Positions 18,194 to 32,021 of a DNA stretch of 64,000 nt are shown here, piece after piece (position 1 is the first letter of the stretch; each line of letters begins with the position of its first letter). Location: the NCBI GenBank assembly GCA_964576715.1, contig CAZNWE010000005.1, positions 23,919-87,918 on the forward strand. The letters run 5' to 3'. The notes under the pieces are model-generated. The model did no database searches. It was not told the origin of the DNA and saw only the letters and a list, made by a program, of their open reading frames with translations. The translations under genes and the position numbers were made by a program. The DNA is from SLRI01 sp964576715. GTDB lineage: Bacteria > Pseudomonadota > Alphaproteobacteria > Geminicoccales > Geminicoccaceae.

Positions 18194-18247
18194 GCATTCG
18201 CAATTGCAAATGCGAGTCGATCGCGGTTTGTTGACAATTGCGAATGC
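18194..18247 (+). promoter_or_regulatory. Mur/Fur operator pair and sitA promoter
   Basis: GCATTCGCAATTGCAAATGC (18194-18213) is a near-perfect 20-base palindrome. A second copy of its right half, CAATTGCGAATGC, lies at 18235-18247. The second copy overlaps a perfect -35 TTGACA (18231-18236), with a -10 candidate TATCAG at 18255-18260 ahead of the sitA ATG at 18290. Placement on both divergent promoters fits repression of sitABCD and the regulator by the metal-bound protein. Confidence 0.7.
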
Positions 18248-18289
18248 CTCGCACTATCAGTCTTGTGGTCAACCACCCCGGAGTCTCCG

Positions 18290-19189
18290 ATGCCCCGAAC
18301 GTTCCTGGCGCTCGCGACGGTTGCGGCCGCCGTCTCGCTGGCCGGCAGTATCGCTGCGGCGGACAAGCTCAAGGTGGTCACCACCTTCACCGTGCTCGCC
18401 GACATGGCGCAGAACGTGGCCGGCGAGGCCGCCGAGGTCGTCTCGATCACCAAGCCCGGGGCCGAGATCCACGGCTACGAGCCGACCCCGCAGGACATCG
18501 TCCGGGCGAGCGGTGCCGACCTCGTCTTGTGGAACGGCATGAACCTCGAGCTCTGGTTCGAGCAGTTCGTCGCCAATCTCGGCGACATCCCCGCGGTCAC
18601 CCTGACCGAGGGGATCGACCCAATCCCGATCAGCGCCGGGTCGTATGCGGGCCAGCCCAATCCGCATGCCTGGATGGGGCTCGACAATGCCTTGCTCTAT
18701 ATCGACAACATCGTCGCCGCCTTGGCCGCGCACGATCCGGGCAACGCCGCCACCTACGCCGCCAATGCCGAGGCCTACAAGGCCGAGCTGCGCGCGTTGA
18801 TCGAGCCCTTGCGCGACCGGATCGCCGCGATCCCAGAGGATCGGCGCTGGCTCGCGACCTGCGAGGGGGCCTTCAGCTACCTCGCCCGCGACTTCGGCAT
18901 GCAGGAGCTCTATCTCTGGCCGATGAACGCCGATCAGGTCGGCACACCGCAGCAGGTCCGTCGGGTCATCGACGGGGTCAGGGAGCACGACATCCCGGTC
19001 GTCTTTTGCGAGAGCACGGTCAACACCGCACCGGCCGAGCAGGTGGCGCGGGAGACGGGTGCCCGCTACGGCGGCGTGCTCTATGTCGATTCCTTGAGCG
19101 ATGCCGGCGGGCCGGTACCGACCTATCTCGACCTGCTCAGGGTCACCGCACAGACGGTGGCCGACGGCCTGACGAAAGATCTCGAGTGA
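18290..19189 (+). CDS. sitA: Metal ABC transporter substrate-binding protein (manganese/iron), SitA
   Basis: 299 residues: signal peptide (FLALATVAAAVSLAGSIAAA), then a cluster A-I solute-binding fold. Ligands of the Mn/Zn class are visible: His in GAEIHGYEPTPQDI, His in QPNPHAWMGLDN, Glu in VVFCESTVNTAP and Asp in LYVDSLSD. There is no His-rich loop, which favours Mn/Fe over Zn. It captures metal in the periplasm for SitBCD. GGAG lies seven bases before ATG 18290. Confidence 0.94.
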   Translation: MPRTFLALATVAAAVSLAGSIAAADKLKVVTTFTVLADMAQNVAGEAAEVVSITKPGAEIHGYEPTPQDIVRASGADLVLWNGMNLELWFEQFVANLGDIPAVTLTEGIDPIPISAGSYAGQPNPHAWMGLDNALLYIDNIVAALAAHDPGNAATYAANAEAYKAELRALIEPLRDRIAAIPEDRRWLATCEGAFSYLARDFGMQELYLWPMNADQVGTPQQVRRVIDGVREHDIPVVFCESTVNTAPAEQVARETGARYGGVLYVDSLSDAGGPVPTYLDLLRVTAQTVADGLTKDLE

Positions 19190-19303
19190 CCAAGGTGGCC
19201 ACGAACCCGGCCGCCACCGTTGTCGCTGCCGCTGCGGCCGGGCGACGAGCGCTGATCCGCCGACCCCGAGCCGCCAACACCAGGACAACCCGATGACCGC
19301 CCG

Positions 19304-20221
19304 ATGACCACAACATGGAGCCAGATCGACCAGCCGAGGAGCGCCGACAGCCCCAGCCCCGATGCCCGTACCGGCAGCGGCATCCTCGCCGACGACGTGA
19401 CGGTCACCTACCGCACCGGCCATACCGCCCTCTTCGATGCCAGCTTCGCGATCCCGCGCGGCACCGTCACCGCCCTGGTCGGTGTGAACGGTGCCGGGAA
19501 GTCGACGCTGTTCAAGGCCATCATGGGCTTCCTGCCAACGGCCAGGGGCGAGATCCGCCTGCTCGGCCGCTCCGTGCGGCAGGCGCTGCGCGAGAACCTC
19601 GTCGCCTACGTGCCGCAGTCGGAAGAGGTCGACTGGGCCTTTCCGGTGCTGGTCGAGGATGTCGTCTTGATGGGCCGCTACGGCCACATGGGGTTTCTCC
19701 GCCGCGCCTCGACGACCGACCACAAGGCGGTCGACAACGCCCTGGCCCGGGTCGGCATGCGAGATCTCCGCAAGCGGCAGATCGGCGAGCTCTCGGGCGG
19801 CCAGCGCAAGCGCGTCTTCCTCGCCCGGGCCTTGGCCCAGGACGGCCAGGTGATCCTGCTCGACGAGCCGTTCACCGGCGTCGACGTCAAGACCGAGGAG
19901 CAGATCGTGGCCCTCCTGCGCGAGCTGCGCGACGAGGGCCGCGTGATGCTGGTCTCGACCCACAATCTGGGCTCGGTGCCGGAGTTCTGCGACTGGACCA
20001 TCATGCTCAAGGGAACGGTGCTCGCCTATGGCCCGACGGCCACGACCTTCACCCGCAAGAACCTGGAGCGTGCCTTCGGCGGCGTGCTCCGCCATTTCAC
20101 CCTGGGCGGCGAGGTGCTGCACGAGGACAGCGACAGCCGGGCGGTGACCATCCTGACCGACGACGAGCGGCCCTTCGTGCAATACGGCGATCTCACCGTG
20201 CAGCGCGAGGACAAAAGATGA
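19304..20221 (+). CDS. sitB: Metal ABC transporter ATP-binding protein, SitB
   Basis: 305 residues. Walker [12 protein letters not shown]-loop [10 protein letters not shown], signature [15 protein letters not shown], Walker B VILLDEPF and H-loop STHNL are all intact. There is an extra 25-residue Ser/Pro-rich N-terminus and a 60-residue C-terminal extension as in Mn-type ATPases. It powers SitCD at the inner membrane. Its TGA overlaps the sitC ATG (ATGA). The 114 bases between sitA and sitB are GC-rich with no clear terminator. Confidence 0.95.
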   Translation: MTTTWSQIDQPRSADSPSPDARTGSGILADDVTVTYRTGHTALFDASFAIPRGTVTALVGVNGAGKSTLFKAIMGFLPTARGEIRLLGRSVRQALRENLVAYVPQSEEVDWAFPVLVEDVVLMGRYGHMGFLRRASTTDHKAVDNALARVGMRDLRKRQIGELSGGQRKRVFLARALAQDGQVILLDEPFTGVDVKTEEQIVALLRELRDEGRVMLVSTHNLGSVPEFCDWTIMLKGTVLAYGPTATTFTRKNLERAFGGVLRHFTLGGEVLHEDSDSRAVTILTDDERPFVQYGDLTVQREDKR

Positions 20222-21114
20222 TCGCCTATCTGCTGGAGCCCTTCGGCTACGCCTACATGACCAATGCGATGTGGGTGTCGGCGCTGGTCGGCGGCGTCTG
20301 TGCGTTTCTTTCCGCCTATTTGATGCTCAAGGGCTGGTCCCTGATCGGCGACGCGCTCTCGCACTCGGTCGTGCCCGGGGTGGCCGGGGCCTATGTCCTG
20401 GGCCTGCCCTTCGCGCTCGGTGCGTTCATCGCCGGCGGCCTCGCGGCGGGGGCGATGCTGTTTCTCTCCGAGCGCTCGGGGCTCAAGATCGACGTGATCA
20501 TCGGGCTGATCTTCACCTCGTTCTTCGGGCTCGGCCTCTTCATCGTCTCGATCAACCCGATGTCGGTGAGCATCCAGACCATCACCATGGGCAACATCCT
20601 CGCCATCACGCCCGGGGACACGCTGCAGCTGGCGTTGATCGGGTTCGTCTCGCTGGCGGTGCTCTTGGCGAAGTGGAAGGACCTGATGGTGACCTTCTTC
20701 GACGAGAACCACGCCCGCTCGATCGGGCTGCGCCCGGGCCTGCTGAAGGCCGTGTTCTTCGTCCTCTTGTCCGCCTCGGTGGTGGCGGCGATGCAGACGG
20801 TGGGCGCCTTTCTGGTGATCGCCATGGTCGTCACGCCGGGGGCCACCGCCTATCTGCTCTGTGACCGATTTCCCCGCTTGATCCTGACCTCCGTGGCGAT
20901 CGGTGCAGGCACCAGCTTCGTCGGCGCCTATGCCAGCTACTTCCTCGATGGGGCGACCGGCGGCATCATCGTCACCCTGCAGACGCTGGTCTTCCTCGCC
21001 GCCTTCTTCCTGGCACCCGAGCACGGGCTTCTGGCCGCGCGCCGCCGGGCGCGGGCGGCGCTGCAACGGCAGCCGGTCGCAACCGCCGGACCGAGCATCG
21101 AGGAGCCCGCCTGA
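20218..21114 (+). CDS. sitC: Metal ABC transporter permease, SitC
   Basis: 298 residues, eight or nine hydrophobic helices of the ABC-3 family. [22 protein letters not shown] is the conserved helix-2/3 motif, and [10 protein letters not shown] marks the coupling region. It forms the membrane channel with SitD. It overlaps sitB by four bases and sitD by one, so the genes are translationally coupled. The C-terminal 25 residues are charged ([11 protein letters not shown]) and cytoplasmic. Confidence 0.94.
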   Translation: MIAYLLEPFGYAYMTNAMWVSALVGGVCAFLSAYLMLKGWSLIGDALSHSVVPGVAGAYVLGLPFALGAFIAGGLAAGAMLFLSERSGLKIDVIIGLIFTSFFGLGLFIVSINPMSVSIQTITMGNILAITPGDTLQLALIGFVSLAVLLAKWKDLMVTFFDENHARSIGLRPGLLKAVFFVLLSASVVAAMQTVGAFLVIAMVVTPGATAYLLCDRFPRLILTSVAIGAGTSFVGAYASYFLDGATGGIIVTLQTLVFLAAFFLAPEHGLLAARRRARAALQRQPVATAGPSIEEPA

Positions 21115-21974
21115 TGAGCGTCGAGACGCTCCTCTTGCCGTTCGACTTCGCATTCATGCGCAACGCGTTCTACATCGCGATGCTGGTCTCGGTGCCGACC
21201 GCCCTGCTCTCCTGCTTTCTCGTGCTCAAGGGCTGGGCGCTGATGGGCGACGCCGTCAGCCATGCGGTGCTGCCCGGCATCGTTCTGGCCTATATCCTGG
21301 GCTTGCCGTTGATCGTCGGCGCCTTCGCCGCCGGCATGACCTGTGCGCTCGCGACCGGCTATCTGTCGCACAACAGCCGGGTCAAGCCGGACACGGTCAT
21401 GGGGGTGGTGTTCTCCGGCATGTTCGGCATCGGCATCGTCCTTTACGTCGCGGTCGAGAGCAACGTGCACCTCGACCACATCCTGTTCGGCAACATGCTC
21501 GGCGTGACCACGGACGAGCTCTGGCTCGCCGGGCTGATCTCCTTCGGCGTTGCCGCGGCGATCGCGCTGCAGTGGAAGGACCTGTTGCTGCACAGCTTCG
21601 ATCCGGCGCAGGCGCAGGCGGCGGGGCTGCGGGTCGGCTGGCTGCATTATGGCCTCTTGGCGGCGCTCTCGCTGACCATCGTGGCAACCCTGGCGGCGGC
21701 GGGCCTGATCCTCGCGATCGGCCTCTTGATCGCCCCCGGTGCGATCGCCTTTCTGCTGGTGCGCAGCTTCGGTGCCATGCTGCTGGTCGCCGTCGGCGTC
21801 TGCATGGGCTCGATGCTGCTCGGCACCTATCTCAGCTTCTTCATCGACAGTGCCCCGGCCCCGACGATCGTGCTGATCATGACGGCTGTGTTTGTCGCCG
21901 CCTTCGGCCGCCGTCTCGTCCTCACCCGGCAGCGGTCGCGACAGACGATCGCGGCGCAACGCCAAGCGATCTGA
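21114..21974 (+). CDS. sitD: Metal ABC transporter permease, SitD
   Basis: 286 residues, second ABC-3 permease of the transporter. Motifs ALMGDAVSHAVLPGIVLAYILG and DPAQAQAAGL correspond to those in SitC, to which it is paralogous. It completes a sitABCD unit expected to import Mn2+ (and possibly Fe2+) under control of the adjacent Mur-like regulator. The start ATG shares its A with the sitC stop. Confidence 0.94.
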   Translation: MSVETLLLPFDFAFMRNAFYIAMLVSVPTALLSCFLVLKGWALMGDAVSHAVLPGIVLAYILGLPLIVGAFAAGMTCALATGYLSHNSRVKPDTVMGVVFSGMFGIGIVLYVAVESNVHLDHILFGNMLGVTTDELWLAGLISFGVAAAIALQWKDLLLHSFDPAQAQAAGLRVGWLHYGLLAALSLTIVATLAAAGLILAIGLLIAPGAIAFLLVRSFGAMLLVAVGVCMGSMLLGTYLSFFIDSAPAPTIVLIMTAVFVAAFGRRLVLTRQRSRQTIAAQRQAI

Positions 21975-22148
21975 GCGGCCGGTAGCGAGCTCCACCCCGG
22001 GGTACGTACTGCCATAGCCGATGGCGCTCACACACGTTGGCGCCGCTGCCGAACTGGGCTAGAAATCGACGGTCCGGCGGGGTCGTGCGCCGGACCGCTG
22101 CATGCCGGCGAGCGTCGGCCTGTTGCCCATTGCCAAGGGTCGCCCTCG

Positions 22149-23474
22149 ATGCCCAGCTATTCGGTCAACCAGCTCTTCGTCTCGCTCGCCGATGCCGGCC
22201 GCGAGCTGGTGCGTGGGCGGCTCAGCAATCGCCGCCGGACGCCGGACGCCCTGGCCGAGGAATTGCTGTCGACCCGCGGCGAAGCTTCCGGCGCGGCGCT
22301 GGCGCGCGAGGTGATCCAGGGCTACGCGCTGCTCGACCGCGACGCCAAGCGCGGCTTCTTCACCCAGCTCGCCGTGCAGCACGACATCGATCGCGACGCG
22401 GTCGAGGCGGCGATCGAGGCCTATCGGGCACAGCCCGAGGACGGCACCCTGCGGCGGTTGCGCGCGATCTGCGAGCCGCGGCGGCAGGAGTTGTTCCGGC
22501 GGCTCAACATGGCCCCCGACGGCACCCGCCGGCTGGTCGCGATGCGCCAGGATCTGCTCGAGCTGTTGCCCGAGCATCCGGCACTCCGCCCGGTCGACAC
22601 CGACCTGCAAGAGCTCCTGGCCGGCTGGTTCAACCCCGGCTTTTTGACATTCAAGCCGATCGACTGGAACAGCCCGGCCTCGCTGCTCGAGAAGCTGATC
22701 CGCTACGAGCGGGTGCACAAGATCGCCAATCTCGAGGCGCTCAGGCGCCGGCTCGGCCCAGACCGCCGCTGCTTTGCCTTCTTCCACCCGACCCTGCCGG
22801 ACGAACCGCTGATTTTCGTCCAGGTGGCGCTGGTCAAGGGCATGGCGGACAAGGTCCAGCCGCTTTTGGACCAGGACAGCCCGAGCCTGCCGGTGGGCGA
22901 GGCCGACACCGCCATCTTCTATTCGATCAGCAACTGTCAGGCCGGGCTCAAGGGCGTCAGCCTCGGCAATTTCCTGATCAAGATGGTGGTGGCGGCGCTC
23001 GAGGCGGAGCTGCCGCAGCTCCGTTATTTCGCCACCCTCTCGCCGATCCCGGGCTTCCGCACCTGGCTCGGCCGTGCCCTCGAGGCCAACGACCCGGTGG
23101 TGAGCCCGGACGCGCGGGCAGCACTCGCCGCGCTGGACGATCCCGACTGGCCGCGCGACCCGGCCAAGGTCGAGGCTCTCAAGCCCTGGCTGATGGGCCT
23201 CTGCGCGCATTATCTGGTGCGCGAGAAACGCGGCGGCCGGCCGCTCGACCCCGTGGCCAAGTTCCATCTCGGCAACGGCGCCAGGCTCGAGCGGCTCAAC
23301 TGGCAGGGCGACGTCTCGGCCAAGGGGATCGCCGAATCGGCCGGCATGCTGGTCAACTACCGCTACGACCAGGCCCGCATTCCGGCCAATCACGAAGCCT
23401 TCGTCGCCACCGGCGAGGTGATTCATTCTTCGGCGGTCAAGGGCCTCCTGCCCTCCTTGCCCGCCGCGGCCTAG
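22149..23474 (+). CDS. Malonyl-CoA decarboxylase
   Basis: 441 residues. It converts malonyl-CoA to acetyl-CoA and CO2 in the cytosol. The N-terminal all-helical part (about 1-140) is followed by the GNAT-like catalytic part with FFHPTLPDEPLIFVQVALV, AIFYSISNCQAGLKGVSLGNFLIK, FATLSPIPGFRTWL, KFHLGNGARLERLNWQ and the near-terminal catalytic-His region NHEAF. No malonyl-CoA synthetase or malonate transporter gene adjoins, unlike the rhizobial mat operon. The TAG stop lies inside the left arm of the 142-bp inverted-repeat element. Confidence 0.94.
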   Translation: MPSYSVNQLFVSLADAGRELVRGRLSNRRRTPDALAEELLSTRGEASGAALAREVIQGYALLDRDAKRGFFTQLAVQHDIDRDAVEAAIEAYRAQPEDGTLRRLRAICEPRRQELFRRLNMAPDGTRRLVAMRQDLLELLPEHPALRPVDTDLQELLAGWFNPGFLTFKPIDWNSPASLLEKLIRYERVHKIANLEALRRRLGPDRRCFAFFHPTLPDEPLIFVQVALVKGMADKVQPLLDQDSPSLPVGEADTAIFYSISNCQAGLKGVSLGNFLIKMVVAALEAELPQLRYFATLSPIPGFRTWLGRALEANDPVVSPDARAALAALDDPDWPRDPAKVEALKPWLMGLCAHYLVREKRGGRPLDPVAKFHLGNGARLERLNWQGDVSAKGIAESAGMLVNYRYDQARIPANHEAFVATGEVIHSSAVKGLLPSLPAAA

Positions 23475-23612
23475 AGCGTTTTCAGGGTGACCCTTTACTT
23501 CGTCAGGCCGCGGACCATCGGTGCTCACCTAGGTCTACGACGCTCCGCGCCGATCGCGTAATGCCAGGGGTGGGGGCCTTCCTCGTCTCCGGTCGCCCTG
23601 AAAACGCCCTAG
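23471..23612. repeat. 142-bp element with 22-base terminal inverted repeats
   Basis: The arms 23471-23492 and 23591-23612 are reverse complements at 20 of 22 positions, and both mismatches would still pair as G-U in RNA. Both arms end in CTAG/CTAG and include the core GCGTTTTCAGGG or its complement. The inside has no open frame. It resembles small non-autonomous or REP-like intergenic elements seen in alphaproteobacteria; whether it is multicopy cannot be seen here. It also supplies the stop codon of the decarboxylase gene. Confidence 0.6.
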
Positions 23613-23677
23613 CGCCGGCCACGGCACCCCGGCGCTGCCGTGCGATTGGCCGCCGTCGCGACCTTTTCGGTAGCGCG

Positions 23678-24469
23678 TCAGGGGGCTGGAAAGCGCGCAC
23701 TCGTCCAGCCGCGATTGAAATAGACGCTGAGCATTGCGTATTCGCGTACTGCCACGTCAATCAGAAAGAGGTAGTAGGTCGGGCGCAGATGAGGGGCCAG
23801 CGGCTTGCGCTCGCCGGTGGTTCGATAGTTGACCGGCCAGGGCTCGAGCTGCCATCCAAGCTCGCGCGTAACGCCGATGGAGCGCGGGATCTCGGCGGCG
23901 GTCTGGACCAGTAGCCAGGTCTCGTCCGCTGCCGGCGCCGCCTCTGCGTAGGCCAGGGTGAACATGTCTAGGTGGTTGCTCCGGGCGTCGTCGGCGAAGA
24001 CCACGCGATCGGCGTCGAAGCCCTGCGCCAGCAGGAACGCGCGGACCCAGGCGGTCTGGCTCATGGTCCGCGAGCTCGTCGATTCGCCGATCCCGGTGAG
24101 CACGATCCGCGCGTTCGGGTAGCGACGCCCGAGCTCGATCAGGGCCGACAGCTCGCTGCCCGGGCCCTGCAGGCGGCCGCGCGCTTCCGCGATCTCGCCC
24201 GAGATGCGCTGCGAGACGACGAGAATGCCGGCGACCTCGTCGGGCGGCGGGTCGGCGGCCGGGAAGCGATCCTCGAGCGGGATCAGCAGCCATTCGCCGA
24301 TGGGCACCACCGAGGCGCCGATATAGGCCACCATGGCGAGTGCCGCGACCCAGCTGACCCAGCGCCAGCGCAGGATGGCGGCTGCCAGAACCGCTGCCGC
24401 CATGGCAACCAGCAGCACGTTGCTCGGCTTGGCGACCTGGTCGAACAACGGAAAGAGTGTCCAGTACAT
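23678..24469 (-). CDS. YdcF/DUF218-family membrane protein
   Basis: 263 residues. Two hydrophobic helices at the N-terminus (VLLVAMAAAVLAAAIL and WVAALAMVAYIGASVVPIG) precede a DUF218 domain: IPLEDRFP, AGILVVSQRIS, PNARIVLTGIGESTSSRTMSQ and VVFADDARSNHLDMFTLA. The usual VLGGG in the first strand is VVSQR, a deviation. Family members act in envelope or murein processes but are poorly defined. I chose the ATG at 24469 because an in-frame upstream ATG lies within the 14-bp tandem repeat. Confidence 0.82.
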   Translation of the reverse strand: MYWTLFPLFDQVAKPSNVLLVAMAAAVLAAAILRWRWVSWVAALAMVAYIGASVVPIGEWLLIPLEDRFPAADPPPDEVAGILVVSQRISGEIAEARGRLQGPGSELSALIELGRRYPNARIVLTGIGESTSSRTMSQTAWVRAFLLAQGFDADRVVFADDARSNHLDMFTLAYAEAAPAADETWLLVQTAAEIPRSIGVTRELGWQLEPWPVNYRTTGERKPLAPHLRPTYYLFLIDVAVREYAMLSVYFNRGWTSARFPAP

Positions 24470-24480
24470 CGTTCTCGCAT

Positions 24481-24531
24481 CACATGGCCGCATTCACATG
24501 GCCGCATTCACATGGCCGCATTCACATGGCC
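24481..24531. repeat. 14-bp tandem repeat, about 3.6 copies
   Basis: The unit CACATGGCCGCATT is repeated exactly at 24481, 24495 and 24509, with a partial CACATGGCC at 24523-24531. It starts 11 bases upstream of the YdcF-like ATG, on the side where its promoter should be, so copy-number change could alter expression. No spacers and no cas genes exist, so it is not a CRISPR array. The following 24532-24754 shows no gene. Confidence 0.85.
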
Positions 24532-24754
24532 AAGCAGCGCAGCCCAGCGGACCGCGCCGGCAAGCTCGCGCCCCGGCGTGGTGCCACGAGACGGCAGCCG
24601 ACGGATTCTTCGCTCGAACAGGCTGGCGGCGCGCGCGACATGGCGCGCCTGCGGCCGAGCGCGCACCCCCCGGTCAACCGTTGCACCACGCCGCGCCTGG
24701 CCGGCTCCGGCTACTCGGCTCGGCGGCGGGTTGACCAAAAGCACCGGCGCTCGG

Positions 24755-24830
<76 letters not shown>

Positions 24831-24881
24831 GCGGCGTCGGATATAGGAGGTCGGCGGACGGCTGTCCAGCCGGGAGAAGCC

Positions 24882-24912
24882 GGGCGGGTGGTGCCCCGGG
24901 CCACCGCCCGCC
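24882..24912 (-). terminator. GC-rich hairpin after the glycerol operon
   Basis: GGGCGGGTGG (24882-24891) can pair with CCACCGCCCG (24901-24910) around a short loop, with one bulge. It lies 26 bases past the stop of the last gene of the glp operon on the minus strand. There is no T-run, so a Rho-independent role is only plausible. Confidence 0.4.
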
Positions 24913-24937
24913 GCGGTCGATCGGTGACCGGCTCGAC

Positions 24938-26722
<1,785 letters not shown>

Positions 26723-26791
26723 GCGTTTAGTCCTCCACTGTCGTCTGTTGCTGACGCGGTTTTGTCGTTGAAGCTGCGGTCGCCGACGGCG

Positions 26792-27079
26792 TCAGCCGAA
26801 CCGCATCACGATGACCATCCAAACCGCGGCGATGGCCAAGGCGATCCAAAGCGAGAACTCGGTGAAGGCGATCCATCCGACGTGGACGAAAGCACCGGTC
26901 AGAAGGCCGATGAAGAAGCGGTCGCCACGCGTCGTCGAGATCGGCAAGAAGCCTTTGCGCTGGATGGTCGGCGAGACGACCTCCCAGATGGTCATGGCCA
27001 CCAGCAGCGAGGCAATGGTCGCAAAAAAGATCGCGGTCGGGACGGTCCAGGCCATCCATTCGAGCGGGTTGTCGGGCAC
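26792..27079 (-). CDS. DUF2160 small membrane protein of the glycerol transporter operon
   Basis: 95 residues with two or three hydrophobic helices (AWTVPTAIFFATIASLLVAMTIWEVV, RFFIGLLTGAFVHVGWIAFTEF, SLWIALAIAAVWMVIVMRFG). DUF2160 proteins occur almost only between the permease and binding-protein genes of glp ABC operons; their role is unknown, perhaps an accessory transporter subunit. It follows glpQ by 15 bases. Confidence 0.88.
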   Translation of the reverse strand: MPDNPLEWMAWTVPTAIFFATIASLLVAMTIWEVVSPTIQRKGFLPISTTRGDRFFIGLLTGAFVHVGWIAFTEFSLWIALAIAAVWMVIVMRFG

Positions 27080-27094
27080 GGCGCTGCTCCCCGC

Positions 27095-27898
<804 letters not shown>

Positions 27899-27899
27899 C

Positions 27900-28769
<870 letters not shown>

Positions 28770-28788
28770 GCGTTTGCCACTCCAGCCG

Positions 28789-29877
<1,089 letters not shown>

Positions 29878-29889
29878 GCCTGCCTTCCG

Positions 29890-30990
29890 TCAGGCCGCGT
29901 GGCTGAGTTGCCGGGACGGCGGTGCAAGCTCGAGAGCGCCGGTGTCACCGAAGACATAGAGCTTGCCCGGGTCGAGATAGAGGGTCACCGGCGAGCCGCG
30001 CTGCAGCGGGTGCACGCCCTCCTCCTGGACGACCCAGTCGAGACTGTTGTGGCGCACGTGGATGAAGGTCTCCGAGCCCGAGATCTCGGCGAGATCGACC
30101 TCTGCCTCGATGGCGATGTCGGCCTCGCTGCGGCGCTCGAGAGAGAGATGGTTGGCGCGCACACCGAAGCGGTACCGGCCCGGTCCGAGCTGGCCGAGCG
30201 GCCCGGCGAGCGGCATGGCGAGGCCGGTCACCGTCCGCGCCGCGCCGCCGCGCACCGAGACGTCGATCATGTTCATCGCCGGATCGGAGAAGGTCGTGGC
30301 GACCCGGGCGGAGCCTGGCCGGCGGTAGACCGCGAGCGTCGGTCCCGATTGCAGCACCCGGCCCTCGCCCATGACGACCACATTGCCGCCCATCACCAGC
30401 GCCTCGGCGGGCTCGGTCGTGGCGTAGACGACGATGGCATCGCGCTTGGCGAACAAGGCGCGGAGCTCGCTGCGCAGCTCTTCCCTGAGCTTGTAATCGA
30501 GATTGACCAAGGGCTCGTCGAGGAGCAGCAGGTCGGCGTCCTTGACCAGGGCCCGGGCGATGGCGAGGCGCTGCTGCTGGCCACCGGAAAGCTCTGCCGG
30601 CAGACGGTCGAGCAGCTGCTCGATGTGCAGAAGCTCGGCGGTCGCCTTCACCCGCCGCTCGACCTCGGGCCGGCGCAGCCCCTTGAGCCGCAGCGGCGAG
30701 GCGATGTTGTCGTAGACCGTGAACGACGGGTAGTTGACGAACTGCTGATAGACCATCGCGACGTTGCGCTGCCGCACGCCCTTGTGGGTGACGTTGCGGC
30801 CGCCGAGCAGGACAGTGCCTTCGCTTGGCCGGTCGAGCCCGGCCATGACCCGGAGCAGCGAGGTCTTGCCCGCGGTGGTCTGGCCGAGCAGCATGTAGAG
30901 CTGGCCGGATTCCAGCGTCAGCGAGACGTCGTCGAGATACAGCTCGTCGCCGACCAGACGGCTCACCGCCTTCAGGACCAAGCTGGTCAT
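29890..30990 (-). CDS. glpS: Glycerol ABC transporter ATP-binding protein, GlpS-like
   Basis: 366 residues. Walker A LGQTTAGKTS, Q-loop YQQFVNYPS, signature LSGGQQQRLAIARAL and Walker B LLLLDEPL are present, but the switch His is replaced (YATTEPAEAL where VTHDQ is expected). A C-terminal TOBE domain begins near RYRFGVRANHLSL. GlpS thus has a good signature but no switch His, and GlpT the reverse: complementary defects consistent with one functional composite site. Its ATG overlaps the gpsA stop (ATGA). Confidence 0.92.
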   Translation of the reverse strand: MTSLVLKAVSRLVGDELYLDDVSLTLESGQLYMLLGQTTAGKTSLLRVMAGLDRPSEGTVLLGGRNVTHKGVRQRNVAMVYQQFVNYPSFTVYDNIASPLRLKGLRRPEVERRVKATAELLHIEQLLDRLPAELSGGQQQRLAIARALVKDADLLLLDEPLVNLDYKLREELRSELRALFAKRDAIVVYATTEPAEALVMGGNVVVMGEGRVLQSGPTLAVYRRPGSARVATTFSDPAMNMIDVSVRGGAARTVTGLAMPLAGPLGQLGPGRYRFGVRANHLSLERRSEADIAIEAEVDLAEISGSETFIHVRHNSLDWVVQEEGVHPLQRGSPVTLYLDPGKLYVFGDTGALELAPPSRQLSHAA

Positions 30991-32021
30991 GGCAGGCCCT
31001 CGGCACGGAGCGGCCGGCGCATCAACCGCTCGAGAGCCCCTTCCACGGTGAGATGGCCGGCGAGGATCTCGGCCACGGCGTGGACGATGGGGGTGGCGAC
31101 CCCGTAGCGTCTGGCGAGGCGATCGACCACCGCAGCGGTCCAGTAGCCCTCGACGACGCCGCCCTGGCGCAGCGCCGTGTCGGCCGGGCGCCCGGCGCCC
31201 AGGGCCATGCCGAAGGCGGTGTTACGCGAGGTCGGGCTCAACGCGGTGAGCATCAGGTCGCCGAGGCCCGACAGCCCCATCAGCGTCTCGGTCCGTGCCC
31301 CCATCGCCTGGCCGAGGCCGGCGAGCTCGGCCAGGCCGCGGCTGAGCAGGGCGGCGCGGGCGTTCTCGCCCAGCCCCTTGCCGATGACCAGCCCGGCCGC
31401 GATCGCCAGGACATTCTTGACCGCCCCGCCGATCTCCACCCCGGTTCGGTCGTCGGTCCAGTAGACGCGCAGCGTCGGGCTGCTCAGCCGCGCGGCCAGC
31501 GCCTCGCCGAGGGCGGGATCGGCGACCCCGAGGGTCAAGGCGGTCGGCAGCCCCCAGGCAACCTCGGCAGCGAAGCTCGGGCCGGAGAGGCAGGCGACGC
31601 GGCTGTTCGGCCATTCCGCCTCGACGACCCGGCTGAGCAATTGATCGGTATCGCGCTCGAAGCCCTTGGCACAGACCACGGCGACCAGCGGTGGCGGCAC
31701 CTGGCGTCGCCGACAGACCTCGCGAACCGCCTGCGCCGGCACGACGAGCAGGACGATCGCGCATGCCAACGCGCTGTCCAGCGTCTCGGTCGCGGTGATC
31801 GCGGGCTCGAGCACGAGGTCGGGGAAAACCCTCGACGCCCGCCGGTTCGTCGTGATGTCGCGCACCACCGCCGGATCGCGGTCCCAAAGGACAACCTGGT
31901 TGCCGGCGCGGGCAGCGGCCTGGGCCAAGGCCGTTCCCCACGCCCCGGCACCGAGGATGCCGATCGGCGCATCAGCGATCTGCTGAGCGATCTCCGGCGC
32001 GCTCGCTGGCGCCTCGTTCAT
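30987..32021 (-). CDS. gpsA: NAD(P)-dependent glycerol-3-phosphate dehydrogenase
   Basis: 344 residues. It interconverts dihydroxyacetone phosphate and sn-glycerol 3-phosphate in the cytosol. The Rossmann loop GILGAGAWGTALAQ, the catalytic-Lys region GGAVKNVLAIAAG and AGLGDLMLT-type GLSGLGDLMLTALS are intact. The ATG at 32021 overlaps the glpD stop (ATGA). Having the biosynthetic enzyme inside a catabolic glycerol operon, beside glpD, is unusual; it may let the cell redirect glycerol 3-phosphate into or out of lipid synthesis. Confidence 0.95.
   Translation of the reverse strand: MNEAPASAPEIAQQIADAPIGILGAGAWGTALAQAAARAGNQVVLWDRDPAVVRDITTNRRASRVFPDLVLEPAITATETLDSALACAIVLLVVPAQAVREVCRRRQVPPPLVAVVCAKGFERDTDQLLSRVVEAEWPNSRVACLSGPSFAAEVAWGLPTALTLGVADPALGEALAARLSSPTLRVYWTDDRTGVEIGGAVKNVLAIAAGLVIGKGLGENARAALLSRGLAELAGLGQAMGARTETLMGLSGLGDLMLTALSPTSRNTAFGMALGAGRPADTALRQGGVVEGYWTAAVVDRLARRYGVATPIVHAVAEILAGHLTVEGALERLMRRPLRAEGLP

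Noticed and set aside
23471..23612. Complete insertion sequence
   Set aside because: The element is only 142 bp with no transposase frame.
24481..24531. CRISPR array
   Set aside because: The repeats are contiguous 14-base units with no spacers, and there are no cas genes.
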